Origin: Campylobacterota bacterium
GTDB lineage: Bacteria > Campylobacterota > Campylobacteria > Campylobacterales > Nitratiruptoraceae
Assembly: GCA_013153715.1 (NCBI GenBank)
Contig: JAADDW010000015.1
Span: 1-64,000 of the forward strand
Direction of reading: 5' to 3'
DNA length: 64,000 nt
The notes under the pieces: model-generated
What the model was told of the DNA's origin: nothing
The model's input: only the letters and a program-made list of their open reading frames with translations
Database searches by the model: none
Position numbers and translations under genes: made by a program
In this document: in pieces, positions 29,025 to 40,532 of the stretch
Numbering within the stretch: the stretch's first letter is position 1
Layout: each line of letters begins with the position of its first letter

Positions 29025-30279
29025 GGTAGGTCCTTTGGTCGGAAAATTTGGGAGATATTTTAACATCAAAATACTAATAGGAGTCTTTGGAGCCCCACTC
29101 CTCCTCTCGGCACCTATCTACCTGATCCATTTTGGAATAGATTCTCCTCTCCTCAACTCCCTCCTCCTTATGGGGGCCCTCACCCTCTTTTTGAGGCTCT
29201 CCCCCTCCGAGGCCTTCTGGAGCGGTTTCTTGGTCGGCCTCCTCTGGTTCTACTGGATCGCCTTGAGCTTCCGCTATTACAATCTGACCCCTCTGATCCC
29301 TCTGGTCCTCCTCTTCATAGGGAGTGTTTACGGCTTCCTCTTCTGGGTTGGGTATAAAATTGCCTCCCTCCTCCCCTCTCCTTGGGGTTCTTTGGGGGGG
29401 AAGGTGGCCTTCTGGCTCCTCATCGGTCAGATCCACCCCTTCGGCTTCAACTGGTTCCGTCCGGAGATGCTCCTGGCCCAGAGTCTCTTTGGGGTGACTG
29501 AACTCCACTTGGCCCTTCTCCTGGTGGCGGCTGGTGCCCTCACTCTCCCCAGGTGGTGGAAGGCCCTGGCTCTGACGGCTCTCCTGGCCCTCCAGTGGGA
29601 GGAGGTCTCCCCTCCCCCCCTCGCCCCCCTCAAAATCAAGCTGGTCACAACCCACCTCCCCCAGGATAGGAAGTGGCTCCCCTCCCAGCGGCCGAAGATC
29701 ATAGAGTCCAATCTCCAAGCGATAGAGGAGGCCATAGAGGGAGGATACGATCTGGTCGTCCTCCCCGAGAGCGCCTTCCCCCTCTTCCTCAACGAAGACC
29801 TCGACCTCCTGGAACGGCTCCAGAGGCTGAGTTCCAACATAGCCATTGTGACAGGGGCCCTCTACCATCGGGAGGGGAGGTACTACAATTCCACCTATCT
29901 CTTTGACAAGGGGCGGGTCCAGATTTTCAACAAGGTAATCCTCGTCCCCTTTGGCGAGGAGATCCCGCTTCCTCAACCGCTTGCCCGGTGGATCAACGAC
30001 CTCTTTTTTGGAGGGAGCAGTGATTATACCCCTGCTGTCGCTCCGGCAACCTATCGGATCGGGGGGTCCTCCTTTACCAACGCCATCTGCTATGAGGCGA
30101 CACACCCTCTCATCTACTCCACAGAGACCCCCTACATCATCGCCTTGAGTAACAACGCCTGGTTTCTCCCCTCTATCGAACCGACCCTTCAGAATATGCT
30201 CATCCGATATTATGCTACAATCTACCACAAAGTGGTCTATCATGCGACCAATATGGCCCAGACAGCTATCATACGGTAA
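29023..30279 (+). CDS. lnt: Apolipoprotein N-acyltransferase
   Basis: DLVVLPESAFPLFL...NSTYLFDKGRVQIFNKVILVPFGEEIPLP...SNNAWF; start codon uncertain. Confidence 0.88.
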   Translation: MVGPLVGKFGRYFNIKILIGVFGAPLLLSAPIYLIHFGIDSPLLNSLLLMGALTLFLRLSPSEAFWSGFLVGLLWFYWIALSFRYYNLTPLIPLVLLFIGSVYGFLFWVGYKIASLLPSPWGSLGGKVAFWLLIGQIHPFGFNWFRPEMLLAQSLFGVTELHLALLLVAAGALTLPRWWKALALTALLALQWEEVSPPPLAPLKIKLVTTHLPQDRKWLPSQRPKIIESNLQAIEEAIEGGYDLVVLPESAFPLFLNEDLDLLERLQRLSSNIAIVTGALYHREGRYYNSTYLFDKGRVQIFNKVILVPFGEEIPLPQPLARWINDLFFGGSSDYTPAVAPATYRIGGSSFTNAICYEATHPLIYSTETPYIIALSNNAWFLPSIEPTLQNMLIRYYATIYHKVVYHATNMAQTAIIR

Positions 30280-30288
30280 GGAGGGAGA

Positions 30289-31161
30289 ATGGTTGCCACC
30301 GCCGTTACCGATCTGATCGGCGGAACCCCTCTTGTCCAGATCGACGAGGGGATCTTCGGGAAGTGTGAATTCCTCAATCCAGGGGGGAGTATCAAGGATC
30401 GGATCGCTCTCAACATGGTTCGGGAGGCCCTGGAAAGGGGGGAGATCTCCAGGGAGACCCCTCTGGTGGAGGCGACGAGTGGCAATACAGGGATCGGATT
30501 GGCTATGGTGGCGGCCAGTCTGGGCATGGAGGTTGTCCTCGTTATGCCGGAGTCTATGAGTCTTGAGCGGCGGAAGCTCCTCAAATTTCTCGGGGCTCGA
30601 CTGATCCTCACCCCTGCCGAAGAGGGGATGGAGGGGGCGGTCCGAAAGGCTGAAGAGCTCCGGAGGGAGGGGTACTTTATGCTGGACCAGTTCAGAAACA
30701 GGGCCAACCCCGAGGCCCACAGGGCGACGGCCCAAGAGATTGTGGAGGCCGTTCCCGATCTGGAGATCTTCGTGGCCGGTGTCGGAACGGGGGGAACCAT
30801 TACAGGCGTAGGGAAGTTTCTCAAGCCTAGAGGGGTGAGGATTTTCGCCGTAGAACCTGCCCGGAGCCCCGTTTTGAGTGGAGGTGCTCCGGGACCCCAT
30901 GGAATTCAGGGGATCGGAGCCGGCTTTGTCCCCCCTCTCCTCGATACAACCCTCTTCCAGGAGGTGATCCCCATCGATGATGGGGAGGCTCTGGCCACAG
31001 CCCGCCAACTCGGTCGGGAGAAGGGGCTCCTGGTCGGTATCAGTAGTGGAGCCAATGTGGCCGCCGCCCGCCGGTTGGCGGAGCGGTATCCGGGGAGGAA
31101 GATTGTAACCGTTCTCCCGGATGGAGTGGAGCGCTACCTCTCGACGGAGCTGGTAGAGTGA
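30289..31161 (+). CDS. Cysteine synthase family (PLP)
   Basis: LIGGTPLVQID...NPGGSIKDRIALNM...EATSGNTGIGLAMVAA. Confidence 0.9.
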   Translation: MVATAVTDLIGGTPLVQIDEGIFGKCEFLNPGGSIKDRIALNMVREALERGEISRETPLVEATSGNTGIGLAMVAASLGMEVVLVMPESMSLERRKLLKFLGARLILTPAEEGMEGAVRKAEELRREGYFMLDQFRNRANPEAHRATAQEIVEAVPDLEIFVAGVGTGGTITGVGKFLKPRGVRIFAVEPARSPVLSGGAPGPHGIQGIGAGFVPPLLDTTLFQEVIPIDDGEALATARQLGREKGLLVGISSGANVAAARRLAERYPGRKIVTVLPDGVERYLSTELVE

Positions 31162-31736
31162 AATTTTTCGAGACAATCAGGGTGGAAGAGGGGAGGGCCC
31201 TCCATCTCCATTACCACAATGCCCGGCTCAACAGGACCATTGCCGACCACTTCGGGAGGGGAGGTGAAATCGATCTGGCCCACTATCTCTCCCCTCCAAA
31301 AAGGGGGATTTTTCGGTGTAGGGTGGTCTATTCCCAAGAAATAGAGGAGATCGGTTACTCCCCCTATACTCCCAGAACCATCAACTCCCTTACCCTGGTG
31401 GAGAGTACTGTCCAGTACCGGTATAAATATCTGGATCGGCGGGAGTTGGAGAGGGTGGCCGAGGAGGGGCGGAAGAGGGGAGCCGATGGGGTGATCATTG
31501 TCCAGAATGGCCTCCTGACCGACTGCTCCATCGCCAATATCGCCCTCTTCGATGGAACGGAGTGGAGGACTCCGGCTACCCCCCTCCTTCCGGGAACGAC
31601 CCGGGCTAGACTCTTGGATGAGGGGGTGCTCCGCCCCGCTCCCCTTACTCCCCACGATCTTCTGAAGGCTGAGAAGATCGCCCTCCTCAATGCCATGGTC
31701 GGCTTCTACCAGCTGGATAATCCCATAATTCTCTGA
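31158..31736 (+). CDS. Aminotransferase class IV (aminodeoxychorismate lyase-like)
   Basis: KFFETIRVEEGRALHLHYHNARLNRT; NGLLTDCSIANIALFDG; LLPGTTRARLLDEG. Confidence 0.8.
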   Translation: MKFFETIRVEEGRALHLHYHNARLNRTIADHFGRGGEIDLAHYLSPPKRGIFRCRVVYSQEIEEIGYSPYTPRTINSLTLVESTVQYRYKYLDRRELERVAEEGRKRGADGVIIVQNGLLTDCSIANIALFDGTEWRTPATPLLPGTTRARLLDEGVLRPAPLTPHDLLKAEKIALLNAMVGFYQLDNPIIL

Positions 31737-31748
31737 AGGAGGTTTGAA

Positions 31749-32186
31749 ATGCTCTACGATCTGCTCCAGGACAACCAGTTTGCCGCCCTTTTGCGCTCCC
31801 ACAGCCTCGATATTCTCCACTATCTCTTTGAAAAGGGGGAGGAATTTGGTGTGGTGGCCGACAGAGATGCCATCTCCTTCAATCCCAAACTCCCAGATGA
31901 GATCTACCGATCCCTCCCCGAGTTTCCCCTCTTTCTCCTTGTCAATTACACATTTGAGAGCGGGAGAATCGAGAATGGCTCCCTGGTCTTCGAGGCAGGT
32001 TTCGGTCCGGAGAACTTCGGCTCTGTTGTCACCATTCCTGTCGAGTCCCTTCTCCAGATCATCGTCGATGAGACCCCTATCTTTGTCAATCTCACCGCCA
32101 CCATCAAGAGGAGACCAGCCCCTAAAGATTCGATGGAGCTCTTCCTCTCCAATCCGGAAAACCGAAAATTCATGAAGAAGGGGTGA
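31749..32186 (+). CDS. Conserved hypothetical protein
   Basis: 145-aa ORF with SD and genome-like codons. Confidence 0.7.
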   Translation: MLYDLLQDNQFAALLRSHSLDILHYLFEKGEEFGVVADRDAISFNPKLPDEIYRSLPEFPLFLLVNYTFESGRIENGSLVFEAGFGPENFGSVVTIPVESLLQIIVDETPIFVNLTATIKRRPAPKDSMELFLSNPENRKFMKKG

Positions 32187-32192
32187 GCCCCC

Positions 32193-33092
32193 CTACTTCT
32201 TCAGTCTGAGGAGGAGCTCGACGATCTTGAGGAGATAGGGGTCGTGCTTCCTCTCCTTGAGGTAGCAGATATAGAATTTTCTCTTGATCTTCTCCCCCTT
32301 GATCTTGGATTCGAAGAGCCGTCCCGCCTGGACCTCATTTTCAATGGCGTACCGGGAGATAATGGAGACTGTCGGGTGCTCCTTGTCGATGGGGCTCTTG
32401 AGGACGGCGTTGACTACAGCTGTCGATGAGCTCACCTCGCTAATGACATTGAATTTCTTGCAACTCACCCCGAGCTTCTCAAAGGCCTCTGCCACCATCT
32501 TCCTCGTATGGCTCCCCTCCTCCCTACAGATCCAGTTGAAGCGGTAGAGATCCTCAGTTCTGATATATTTGGGGAGTTTGGTGTTGCTGAAGAGGACCAG
32601 TTCATCTTCCATCCACTCCCGATAGATGAGTCCCTCCTTGAAGATAGGGGACTCGATGAGCCCCAGGTCGTACTTCTTCTCCAGAACGCTATCGACGACA
32701 GTTTCGCTCAGGTCAACTCTGATCAGAATATCGTTGTTGCAGGTCTCCCGTATATCTTTGATAATTTCGGGGAGGACATAGTTTCCTATAGTGAAGGAGG
32801 CCCCGATGATGAATGTGATCTCCTTGTTGATTATTTTGAGGAGGTCCTGCTCCGCATTCTGGAGACATTTGGAGAGCCTCAAGGCTATTTTATAGACCTC
32901 TTCTCCCTCTTTGGTCAGCCGTACCCCATTTTTCTTCCGCTCTATCAGTTTGGCATCCAGCATCTCCTCCAGATGTTTAATCTGCTGGGTGACGGCTGGT
33001 TGGGAGATACCCAGTTTGGCGCTGGCCTTGGAAAAACTCTTCTCCTTGACTACCACTAAAAATGTTTCGAGCTTTGTGAAATCCTTTAACAT
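32193..33092 (-). CDS. LysR family transcriptional regulator
   Basis: FTKLETFLVVVKEKSFSKASAKLGISQPAVTQQIKHLEEMLDAKL. Confidence 0.93.
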   Translation of the reverse strand: MLKDFTKLETFLVVVKEKSFSKASAKLGISQPAVTQQIKHLEEMLDAKLIERKKNGVRLTKEGEEVYKIALRLSKCLQNAEQDLLKIINKEITFIIGASFTIGNYVLPEIIKDIRETCNNDILIRVDLSETVVDSVLEKKYDLGLIESPIFKEGLIYREWMEDELVLFSNTKLPKYIRTEDLYRFNWICREEGSHTRKMVAEAFEKLGVSCKKFNVISEVSSSTAVVNAVLKSPIDKEHPTVSIISRYAIENEVQAGRLFESKIKGEKIKRKFYICYLKERKHDPYLLKIVELLLRLKK

Positions 33093-33203
33093 GGTGCTAC
33101 CTTTAACCTTTTCATCTATTTTCTCCCTATAATTATAACTCAATTTTATCGAAAAAGCTAAAATATAAAATCTGATTATAATTTTCCGTTGACCTCTTTT
33201 TGT

Positions 33204-33209
33204 TATAAT
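33204..33209 (+). promoter_or_regulatory. -10 box TATAAT upstream of UvrD-like helicase
   Basis: AT-rich divergent lysR/helicase intergenic region. Confidence 0.45.
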
Positions 33210-33228
33210 TAAAACTAAAAAGCGGGTC

Positions 33229-35280
33229 ATGGAGCAGATCCTTTATGAGCTCAACGAGGAGCAGAGAAGAGCGGTACAGACCATCGATGGCCCCCTCCTC
33301 ATTCTGGCTGGAGCTGGAACGGGGAAGACCAAGACGATTACCACCCGTCTCGCCTATCTCATCGATCTTGGAGTCGATCCCGCTTCCATTCTGACCCTCA
33401 CCTTCACCAACAAAGCGGCCAAAGAGATGAGGGATCGGGCCTTCGCCCTCATTGGAGACCATCTCCCCTCCCAACCTCTCCTCTGCACTTTCCATAAATT
33501 TGGGCTCCTCTTCCTGAGGCGGTATATCCACAAATTGGGACGGGACCGCAATTTCGTCATCATCGATACCGACGACAAGAAACGGATCATCAAATCCTTC
33601 AAGACAGATCTCCCCCTCTCCGTCGTCGCCACTGAGATCAGCCGCTACAAGAACTCCCTCATCTCCCCTGAGGAAGCTGTCGCCTCGGCCAAACTGGAGA
33701 ATTTCAAGGAGATTTCACGGCTCTATCTCGAATATCAGAACTATCTCTCCGAGAACAATCTGGTGGATTTCGACGATCTCCTCATTCTCACCTATAGGAT
33801 TTTGGAGGGCGACCCCGATATAGCCCTCTCGGTGAGTAGGGAGTACAACTTCATCATGGTCGATGAGTACCAGGATACCAACGATATACAGAACAGACTC
33901 CTCATGAAACTCTGTTCCAGCCACGACAATATCTGCGTTGTGGGTGATGATGATCAGAGTATCTACGGCTGGCGGGGGGCCAATATCAACAATATCCTCT
34001 ATTTCCACGAACACTTTTCCAATGCGAAGATTATCAGGCTGGAGAAGAACTACCGATCGACCAGGAAGATTTTGGAGGCCGCCAACAGACTCATCGAACA
34101 CAACCGCAATAGGTTGGGGAAACATCTGGAGGCTGTCAGGGAGGAGGGGGCCGATATTGAGGTTCTGGCCAGCAGAGATGAGCAGGAGGAGGCGGCTCGG
34201 ATAGCCGAGAAGATAGGGAGACTCATAGATCGGGGAGAGGACCCTGCCAAGATCGCTGTCCTCTTTCGGATCAACGCCCTCTCCCGCTCCATTGAGGAGG
34301 CCCTCACCAAGGCCCGTATCCCCTTTCAACTGGTGGGAGCTATCCGTTTCTATGAGCGGGCGGAGATCAAAGATATTATCAGCTACCTGCGGATTATCTC
34401 CAATCCGAGGGATGAGTTCAGTCTGAAGAGGGTGATCAACCGCCCCAAACGGGGGGTGGGGAAGGTGACCTATGAGCGGCTCCACTCCCTGGCTCTCCAC
34501 GAGGGGATCGGAATTATGGAGCTCCTCCTCAAACTGCCTGAGGAGGAGATTGTCAGAGTTGTCGGGAGGAAGAGTGGGAGGAGTCTCAAGGGGTTTGCCT
34601 ACGCCATCGACCTCCTCCATCAGAAGAGTCTCCAAGGGGACCTGGAGAATTTTATCGATGAGTTTGAGAGGCTCATCGGTTTGAGGGAGTACTACTCCCA
34701 TCTTCCCGACGGCATGGAGCGGGTCCTCAATATCGACGAGTTCTATGGGCTTTTCCGAGACCATATGAGGGAGCAGAGGGGGAGTACCTTGGAGGAGTTT
34801 CTGGCCGAGATCTCCCTCCAGAGTGACCAGGATCAGCTAGACGGGAAGCGGGTCTCCATTATGAGTGTCCACGCCAGCAAGGGGTTGGAGTTCAAGCACC
34901 TCTTCGTTATCGGTATGGAGGAGGGCTTCTTTCCGCTGACAGGCGATGGGTGCGATATTGAGGAGGAGCGGCGGCTCGGCTATGTGGCCATCACCCGAGC
35001 CATGGACCGTCTGACCCTGAGTTATGTCCGAAAGAGGTTTTACCGAGGGAGGAGGAGCAGTCTGGAGAAGAGCCGTTTCCTCGGGGAGGCGGGACTCTGC
35101 AAAGGGAGTATCAAGATAGAGAGAAAGTCCCTCTTCAAAAAGGGGGATCTTGTCAAACATAAACTCTTCGGCATAGGGAGGGTTATCGGGATCAGCAGGG
35201 CGGGTAAGGAGTTTAAGCTCTCCATCAATTTCGGCGGGACGGTCCGGGAGATTTTGGCCTCCTTTGTGGAGCGGATATGA
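33229..35280 (+). CDS. UvrD/Rep/PcrA family ATP-dependent DNA helicase
   Basis: LNEEQRRAVQTIDGPLLILAGAGTGKTKTITTRLAYLI...VVGDDDQSIYGWRGA. Confidence 0.95.
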   Translation: MEQILYELNEEQRRAVQTIDGPLLILAGAGTGKTKTITTRLAYLIDLGVDPASILTLTFTNKAAKEMRDRAFALIGDHLPSQPLLCTFHKFGLLFLRRYIHKLGRDRNFVIIDTDDKKRIIKSFKTDLPLSVVATEISRYKNSLISPEEAVASAKLENFKEISRLYLEYQNYLSENNLVDFDDLLILTYRILEGDPDIALSVSREYNFIMVDEYQDTNDIQNRLLMKLCSSHDNICVVGDDDQSIYGWRGANINNILYFHEHFSNAKIIRLEKNYRSTRKILEAANRLIEHNRNRLGKHLEAVREEGADIEVLASRDEQEEAARIAEKIGRLIDRGEDPAKIAVLFRINALSRSIEEALTKARIPFQLVGAIRFYERAEIKDIISYLRIISNPRDEFSLKRVINRPKRGVGKVTYERLHSLALHEGIGIMELLLKLPEEEIVRVVGRKSGRSLKGFAYAIDLLHQKSLQGDLENFIDEFERLIGLREYYSHLPDGMERVLNIDEFYGLFRDHMREQRGSTLEEFLAEISLQSDQDQLDGKRVSIMSVHASKGLEFKHLFVIGMEEGFFPLTGDGCDIEEERRLGYVAITRAMDRLTLSYVRKRFYRGRRSSLEKSRFLGEAGLCKGSIKIERKSLFKKGDLVKHKLFGIGRVIGISRAGKEFKLSINFGGTVREILASFVERI

Positions 35281-36104
35281 ACAGACTCTTTGTCGCCTAT
35301 AAACCCCCCTTCATCTCCTCCAACAGCTACCTCAACACCCTCAAAAAGAGGTATAGGGTGAGGCGGGCCGGCTTCTCGGGAATACTGGATCCCTTTGCCT
35401 CCGGAACCTTGGTAGTCGCCTTTGGCCACTATACCAAGCTCTTCCGCTTCCTCAAAAAGTATCCCAAGAGGTACAGGGCGACCCTCTGGCTGGGGGCGGA
35501 GAGTGGGAGTCTCGATATTGAGAGGGTAGAGAGGGTTCGGGAACTTCCCCCCTTTCCGGAGGAGCGGGTCCGGAAGGTGGTCCAGGGGTTCCAGGGGGAG
35601 TTCACCTATCTCCCTCCCCTCTACAGTGCCAAGAAGGTTGGGGGGGAGAGGGCCTATCGGATTGCCCAGAGGGGGGGAGAGCTCTCCCTCTCTCCGGTCA
35701 CCTCCCATATCTTCCAGATCCGACTCCTCTCCTACCGCCACCCCTTTCTCTCCTTCGAGGCCGATGTGAGCGAGGGAACCTATATTCGGAGCCTCGGGGA
35801 GGCCATTGCCCGGGAGTTGGGGGTTCCAGGGAGTCTGAGCTCCCTGGAGAGGGTACGGGAGGGGGATTTCATCTATCAGGGGGAGATTCCCCTGGACCCC
35901 CTAGACTACCTTGTGAGCTCTCCCAATAGGACCTCCCTCGCTCCGGAGCAGATTAAGGCAGGGAGGAAGATAGGGATAGAGGATCTGGAGGTGAGGGAGG
36001 AGGGGCTCTACCATCTGGTCTTCGACACCTTTTTTACCATTATCGAGGTGAAGGGGGGAGAGGTCCGCTACCTCCTCAACCTCATTCCCAGGAGTTTCCG
36101 GTGA
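35277..36104 (+). CDS. truB: tRNA pseudouridine(55) synthase
   Basis: RRAGFSGILDPFASGTLVVAFGHYTKL...PPLYSAKKVGGERAY. Confidence 0.93.
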   Translation: MNRLFVAYKPPFISSNSYLNTLKKRYRVRRAGFSGILDPFASGTLVVAFGHYTKLFRFLKKYPKRYRATLWLGAESGSLDIERVERVRELPPFPEERVRKVVQGFQGEFTYLPPLYSAKKVGGERAYRIAQRGGELSLSPVTSHIFQIRLLSYRHPFLSFEADVSEGTYIRSLGEAIARELGVPGSLSSLERVREGDFIYQGEIPLDPLDYLVSSPNRTSLAPEQIKAGRKIGIEDLEVREEGLYHLVFDTFFTIIEVKGGEVRYLLNLIPRSFR

Positions 36105-36856
36105 AGATCGTTACCCCAGCCAAACTCAATATCTTCCTGAAGGTCGTCGGTTTCCGGGGGGAGTACCATGAGATCTCCTCCCGCTTCATCAGATATGAGG
36201 AGCTCTCCGATACCCTCCACTTCCTCCCTGCCGAGGTGGGCCATTTTACCATCGAAGGTTTCCCCTTCCCCCCTGAGGAGAATATTATCTACAGGGCCTA
36301 CAGAGTCCTAGCCGCCTCCTTTCCCGAGGTGGAGGAGTTCTTCCGCTCCCATAAGGTCGTTGTGGAGAAGAGAATACCGATGGGGGGCGGGTTGGGAGGG
36401 GGGAGCTCCAACGGGGCAGGTTTCATAGAGTTGGTCAACAGAGTCCTCAGGCTCGGAATGGGGAGGGAGGAGATGGCGGAGATCGGCGTGAAGCTGGGGG
36501 CCGATCTCCCCTTCTTCATCTCCGGGTATCGGAGTGCCAATGTTGGAGGGATCGGAGAGATCATTGAGCCCTTTGACGATGAGGTTGGAGAGATAGAGCT
36601 CAAGCTCCTCCACCTCCACTGTGAGACCGGCAGGGTCTATCGCCACTATCGCCAACTCTCCGGGGGCCGTTTTGAGAGGGGATTGGCCCGGAAGCTGGAG
36701 GAGATGACGAGTAACGAAATTTTAGCTACAATTGAGCCCCTCAGAGCCAACGATCTCTTTGGGAGTGCCGTCCATCTCTGTCCCGAGCTGGGCCGATACA
36801 GCTCGGACTACTTTTTGAGCGGCAGTGGGAGTACACTTTTCAGGAGTAGAAGATGA
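36101..36856 (+). CDS. ispE: 4-diphosphocytidyl-2-C-methyl-D-erythritol kinase
   Basis: [12 protein letters not shown]...[19 protein letters not shown]. Confidence 0.93.
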   Translation: MKIVTPAKLNIFLKVVGFRGEYHEISSRFIRYEELSDTLHFLPAEVGHFTIEGFPFPPEENIIYRAYRVLAASFPEVEEFFRSHKVVVEKRIPMGGGLGGGSSNGAGFIELVNRVLRLGMGREEMAEIGVKLGADLPFFISGYRSANVGGIGEIIEPFDDEVGEIELKLLHLHCETGRVYRHYRQLSGGRFERGLARKLEEMTSNEILATIEPLRANDLFGSAVHLCPELGRYSSDYFLSGSGSTLFRSRR

Positions 36857-37305
36857 AGGTGGTCGCCACCAACAAGAAAGCCTACCATGATTTCGAGATT
36901 TTGGACAAGTATGAGGCGGGGCTGGTCCTCACGGGGAGTGAGGTCAAGGCCATCAGGGCCGGTCGGGTCAATCTGAAGGATAGCTTCGTCAGATTTGTCA
37001 AAGGGGAGCCCTTCCTCTTCGGCATGCATATCAGCCACCTCGACTCGGCAAATCCCTATTTCAAGCCCGATGAGAAGCGGCCCCGAAAACTTCTGCTCCA
37101 CAAAAAGGAGATAAACAAACTCTTGGGGAAGAGTAGCGAAAAGGGATATACGGTGGTCCCTCTGAAGCTCTACTTCAACAGGAGGAACTTGGCCAAGGTG
37201 GAGATCGCCCTGGCCAAAGGAAAGACCCTCCACGACAAGAGGGAGAGTCTCAAGCGAAAAATCCTGGATCGGGAGGCCCGGGCCGCCCTCAAAGATTATC
37301 GGTAA
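36853..37305 (+). CDS. smpB: SsrA-binding protein
   Basis: [43 protein letters not shown]. Confidence 0.96.
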   Translation: MKVVATNKKAYHDFEILDKYEAGLVLTGSEVKAIRAGRVNLKDSFVRFVKGEPFLFGMHISHLDSANPYFKPDEKRPRKLLLHKKEINKLLGKSSEKGYTVVPLKLYFNRRNLAKVEIALAKGKTLHDKRESLKRKILDREARAALKDYR

Positions 37306-37877
37306 CGGGCGATCAGACGGAGGTGGTACTCCACCCTCCCCTTGCGGAAGTGGACCTCCTTCCTCCTCCCCCTGTCGGTGGCCACGACCCTCTCGGTCTC
37401 CCGGGAGAGGAAGAAGCGGCCCATGTACCCCCCTGTTCCAACCTTTCTCGGATCGGGTCTCACATTGATAAAGAGGGTATTGCCCCGTCGGGCTACCCAG
37501 AAGCAGTAACTATCGAAACAGACCTTCCTCACCTCTCCGTCGATAAGGGTGAAGCTGAGGGGGGCGATCCCCCTCTTTTCCCTTCTATCCCGGATCCAGC
37601 CTGCCACAATCTCGACCTCGGCCTCCCGCATGCCGGGGAGGAGGGGAACCTCTCTAGGAGATCTGCCGGAAGAGCCCTTGAAGAGGTGGGAGAGCTCCTT
37701 TCTGCCTGAACAGGACCCCTTCCTTCCCTTCCGCTCCTGGAGGTAGATTTTGCAGATCTCCTCCCGCTGGTGGGAGTTGAAGGACCAGAAGGCCCGCTCA
37801 TCTATGCCGCAGATCTTCTTGCCATATCCCGCTGTCCCGATGAGGAGGAGAAGGATAAATGGTAGGAGAGAGCCCAT
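37296..37877 (-). CDS. Secreted hypothetical protein
   Basis: Signal peptide [19 protein letters not shown]; Cys-containing; convergent overlap with smpB. Confidence 0.65.
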   Translation of the reverse strand: MGSLLPFILLLLIGTAGYGKKICGIDERAFWSFNSHQREEICKIYLQERKGRKGSCSGRKELSHLFKGSSGRSPREVPLLPGMREAEVEIVAGWIRDRREKRGIAPLSFTLIDGEVRKVCFDSYCFWVARRGNTLFINVRPDPRKVGTGGYMGRFFLSRETERVVATDRGRRKEVHFRKGRVEYHLRLIARYR

Positions 37878-37930
37878 GGTACCCCCTTTTTGAGAGATTA
37901 TACCGCCCCGTTGTGGAGAAATTGTGGATT

Positions 37931-38554
37931 CTAGAAGAGGGAGTGGAACCTGTCGATCTCCTCCCATGTGAGGGGAGCCTGTGGAGGTTGCCCCCTCCTC
38001 TGGAGAATGTGGTAGGTGTAGCGGGCGAAGAGGTCGGTCTCTATATTGACCCGCCGTCCCTCTCGGTAGGTGGAGAAGAGGGTCTCCTCCATTGTGATCG
38101 GAATGAGGGTGAGGCGGAAGAGGGTCTGGAAGACATCGTTAATCGTAAGGCTGACACCGTCAACGGCTATCGACCCTTTGGGGGCTATGAGGGGGATCAC
38201 CCTTTCCGAGACTTCGATGGAAAACTGGGTGGCGTTCTCTCCCCTCTCTATCGCCCGAATAGTTCCGACTGCATCGATATGGCCCTGGACAATATGGCCC
38301 TCAATTCTGTCGCTCAGCCTCATTGCCGGCTCGATATGGACCCTCCCCTTGAAATTCTCCACCGCCACCACCTTCCTAGTCTCGTCTCCCACCTCGACTG
38401 TGAAGCCGTCGCTGTGGAGTTCGGTGACAGAGAGGCAGACGCCGTTGACAGCAATGGAGTCTCCCCTCTCCGGTCGGTGTCGGGCCCCCAACCTCATCTT
38501 TTTCCCGTCGAAATGGAGGACCGTTGCGATCTCCCTTATCACCCCTGTAAACAT
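37931..38554 (-). CDS. ribE: Riboflavin synthase alpha subunit
   Basis: MFTGVIREIATV...DSIAVNGVCLSV...EGHIVQGHIDAVGTI. Confidence 0.95.
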   Translation of the reverse strand: MFTGVIREIATVLHFDGKKMRLGARHRPERGDSIAVNGVCLSVTELHSDGFTVEVGDETRKVVAVENFKGRVHIEPAMRLSDRIEGHIVQGHIDAVGTIRAIERGENATQFSIEVSERVIPLIAPKGSIAVDGVSLTINDVFQTLFRLTLIPITMEETLFSTYREGRRVNIETDLFARYTYHILQRRGQPPQAPLTWEEIDRFHSLF

Positions 38555-38660
38555 CTTCCCCCTTCCGTGAGGTTGCTCTCCTCCCCTCTTTGTGCTAATA
38601 TCCTCTCCAAGGAGAGTTCCTCCATCTGGCGATTTTTAATTATACCATTAAGGGAGTCCG

Positions 38661-40532
38661 ATGAAGTACGATGTTATCGTCATTGGAGGGGGGCACGCAG
38701 GGATAGAGGCCGCTCTGGCCTCTGCCCGAATGGGTGCCAAGACCCTAATGATTACTATTCTGGCTGAACAGATTGGGGCGGCCAGCTGTAACCCGGCCAT
38801 CGGAGGGCTGGCCAAGGGACATCTGGTTAAGGAGATCGATGCCCTCGGTGGGGAGATGGGGCTTCTCACCGACAGGACCGGAATTCAGTTCCGGATCCTC
38901 AACCGCTCCAAGGGACCGGCTGTCAGGGGGAGCAGGGCCCAGATCGATATGGATCGGTACCGTATAGAGGCTCGGAGGAGCGTCCTCAACACTCCCTATC
39001 TCGATGTGATCCAGGAGATGGTGGAGCGGATTCTGACCAAGGGGGGACGGGTGACCGGTGTCGAGACCAATCTGGGCAATGTCTATCACGCTCCCAAGGT
39101 CATTGTGACGACGGGAACATTTTTGAGGGGGCTCATCCATATCGGGGAGATACGGCAGGAGGCGGGGAGGGCCGGTGAGTTCGCCTCCAAAAACCTCAGC
39201 CGCTCCCTGGAGGAGTTGGGACTCCGTCTGGGAAGGCTGAAGACCGGAACCTGCGCCCGAATTGACGCCAAGACCATCGATTTCGGGAAGATGGAGATCC
39301 AGACCGGAGATGAGAGGCCGATTCCCTTCAGTTTCAGAACGGATCGGAGGGAGTTCAACCCTCTCCAGCTCCCCTGTTATGTGACCTATACCAATGAGCG
39401 GACCCATGAGATTATCGAGTCCAACTTCCACAGGGCTCCCCTCTTCACGGGGCAGATTGAAGGTGTCGGTCCCCGCTACTGCCCGAGCATCGAGGATAAG
39501 GTCTATCGCTTCAGGGAGAAGGAGCGCCACCATATCTTTGTGGAGCCCCAGACCCTGGAGGCCACCGAGTACTATATCAACGGATTGAGTACCTCCCTCC
39601 CCCCCGATGTTCAGCTGGAGATGATCCGCTCCATCAAAGGGTTGGAACGGGCCAAACCTGTCAGATTTGGCTACGCCATAGAGTATGACTATGTCGATCC
39701 GACCCAGCTCTACCACACCCTGGAGACCAAGGAGGTCCAGGGGCTCTACCTGGCCGGCCAGATCAACGGAACGACCGGCTATGAGGAGGCCGCCGCCCAG
39801 GGGATTATGGCGGGGATCAATGCGGTCCTCGCCCTTCGGGGAGAGGAGCCCCTCATTCTGGGGAGAGATGAGGCCTATATCGGGGTCCTCATCGATGATC
39901 TGGTGACCAAGGGGACAAAGGAGCCCTACCGCATGTTCACCAGCAGGGCCGAATTCAGACTCCTCTTGAGGGAGGACAATGCCGATCTGCGGCTCATGCC
40001 CTACGGCCATAAGCTGGGACTCATCGATGAGGATACCTATAGCAGAATGGTTCGGAAGAGGGAGCAGATCGAGAGGGGGCTCCACTATCTAGAGAGCCAC
40101 TTCCTCACACCGACCAAGGAGAACCTCCAATTTCTGGAGGAGCTTGGGGAGGAGCGGATCAATGACAAGGTGAGCCTCAAAAATCTAGCGGCCCGAAAGG
40201 GGTTTACTGTGGAGAAGTTGGAGAAGATCGCCCCTCCCATAGCGGAGTTTTCGGAGGAGGCCAAGGAGCAGATTCTCATTGAGGCCAAATACCACCAGTA
40301 TATCAAGATGCAACAGGAGCAGATCGAAAAGATGCATGAGATGCTCCGAATTGAAATTCCCGAGGATCTCGACATCGAGAGTATTAGCGGGCTGAGCAAT
40401 GAGGTCAAGGAGAAACTGAGACTCCACAAGCCCAAGACCCTCTTTGAAGCGAGCCGCATCAGCGGTATCACGCCTGCCGCCGTCGAGATTCTCCATATCT
40501 ATATCAAAATGCGTGAGAGGGGGAAGGTATGA
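38661..40532 (+). CDS. mnmG: tRNA uridine-5-carboxymethylaminomethyl modification enzyme MnmG
   Basis: [30 protein letters not shown]...[25 protein letters not shown]. Confidence 0.97.
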   Translation: MKYDVIVIGGGHAGIEAALASARMGAKTLMITILAEQIGAASCNPAIGGLAKGHLVKEIDALGGEMGLLTDRTGIQFRILNRSKGPAVRGSRAQIDMDRYRIEARRSVLNTPYLDVIQEMVERILTKGGRVTGVETNLGNVYHAPKVIVTTGTFLRGLIHIGEIRQEAGRAGEFASKNLSRSLEELGLRLGRLKTGTCARIDAKTIDFGKMEIQTGDERPIPFSFRTDRREFNPLQLPCYVTYTNERTHEIIESNFHRAPLFTGQIEGVGPRYCPSIEDKVYRFREKERHHIFVEPQTLEATEYYINGLSTSLPPDVQLEMIRSIKGLERAKPVRFGYAIEYDYVDPTQLYHTLETKEVQGLYLAGQINGTTGYEEAAAQGIMAGINAVLALRGEEPLILGRDEAYIGVLIDDLVTKGTKEPYRMFTSRAEFRLLLREDNADLRLMPYGHKLGLIDEDTYSRMVRKREQIERGLHYLESHFLTPTKENLQFLEELGEERINDKVSLKNLAARKGFTVEKLEKIAPPIAEFSEEAKEQILIEAKYHQYIKMQQEQIEKMHEMLRIEIPEDLDIESISGLSNEVKEKLRLHKPKTLFEASRISGITPAAVEILHIYIKMRERGKV

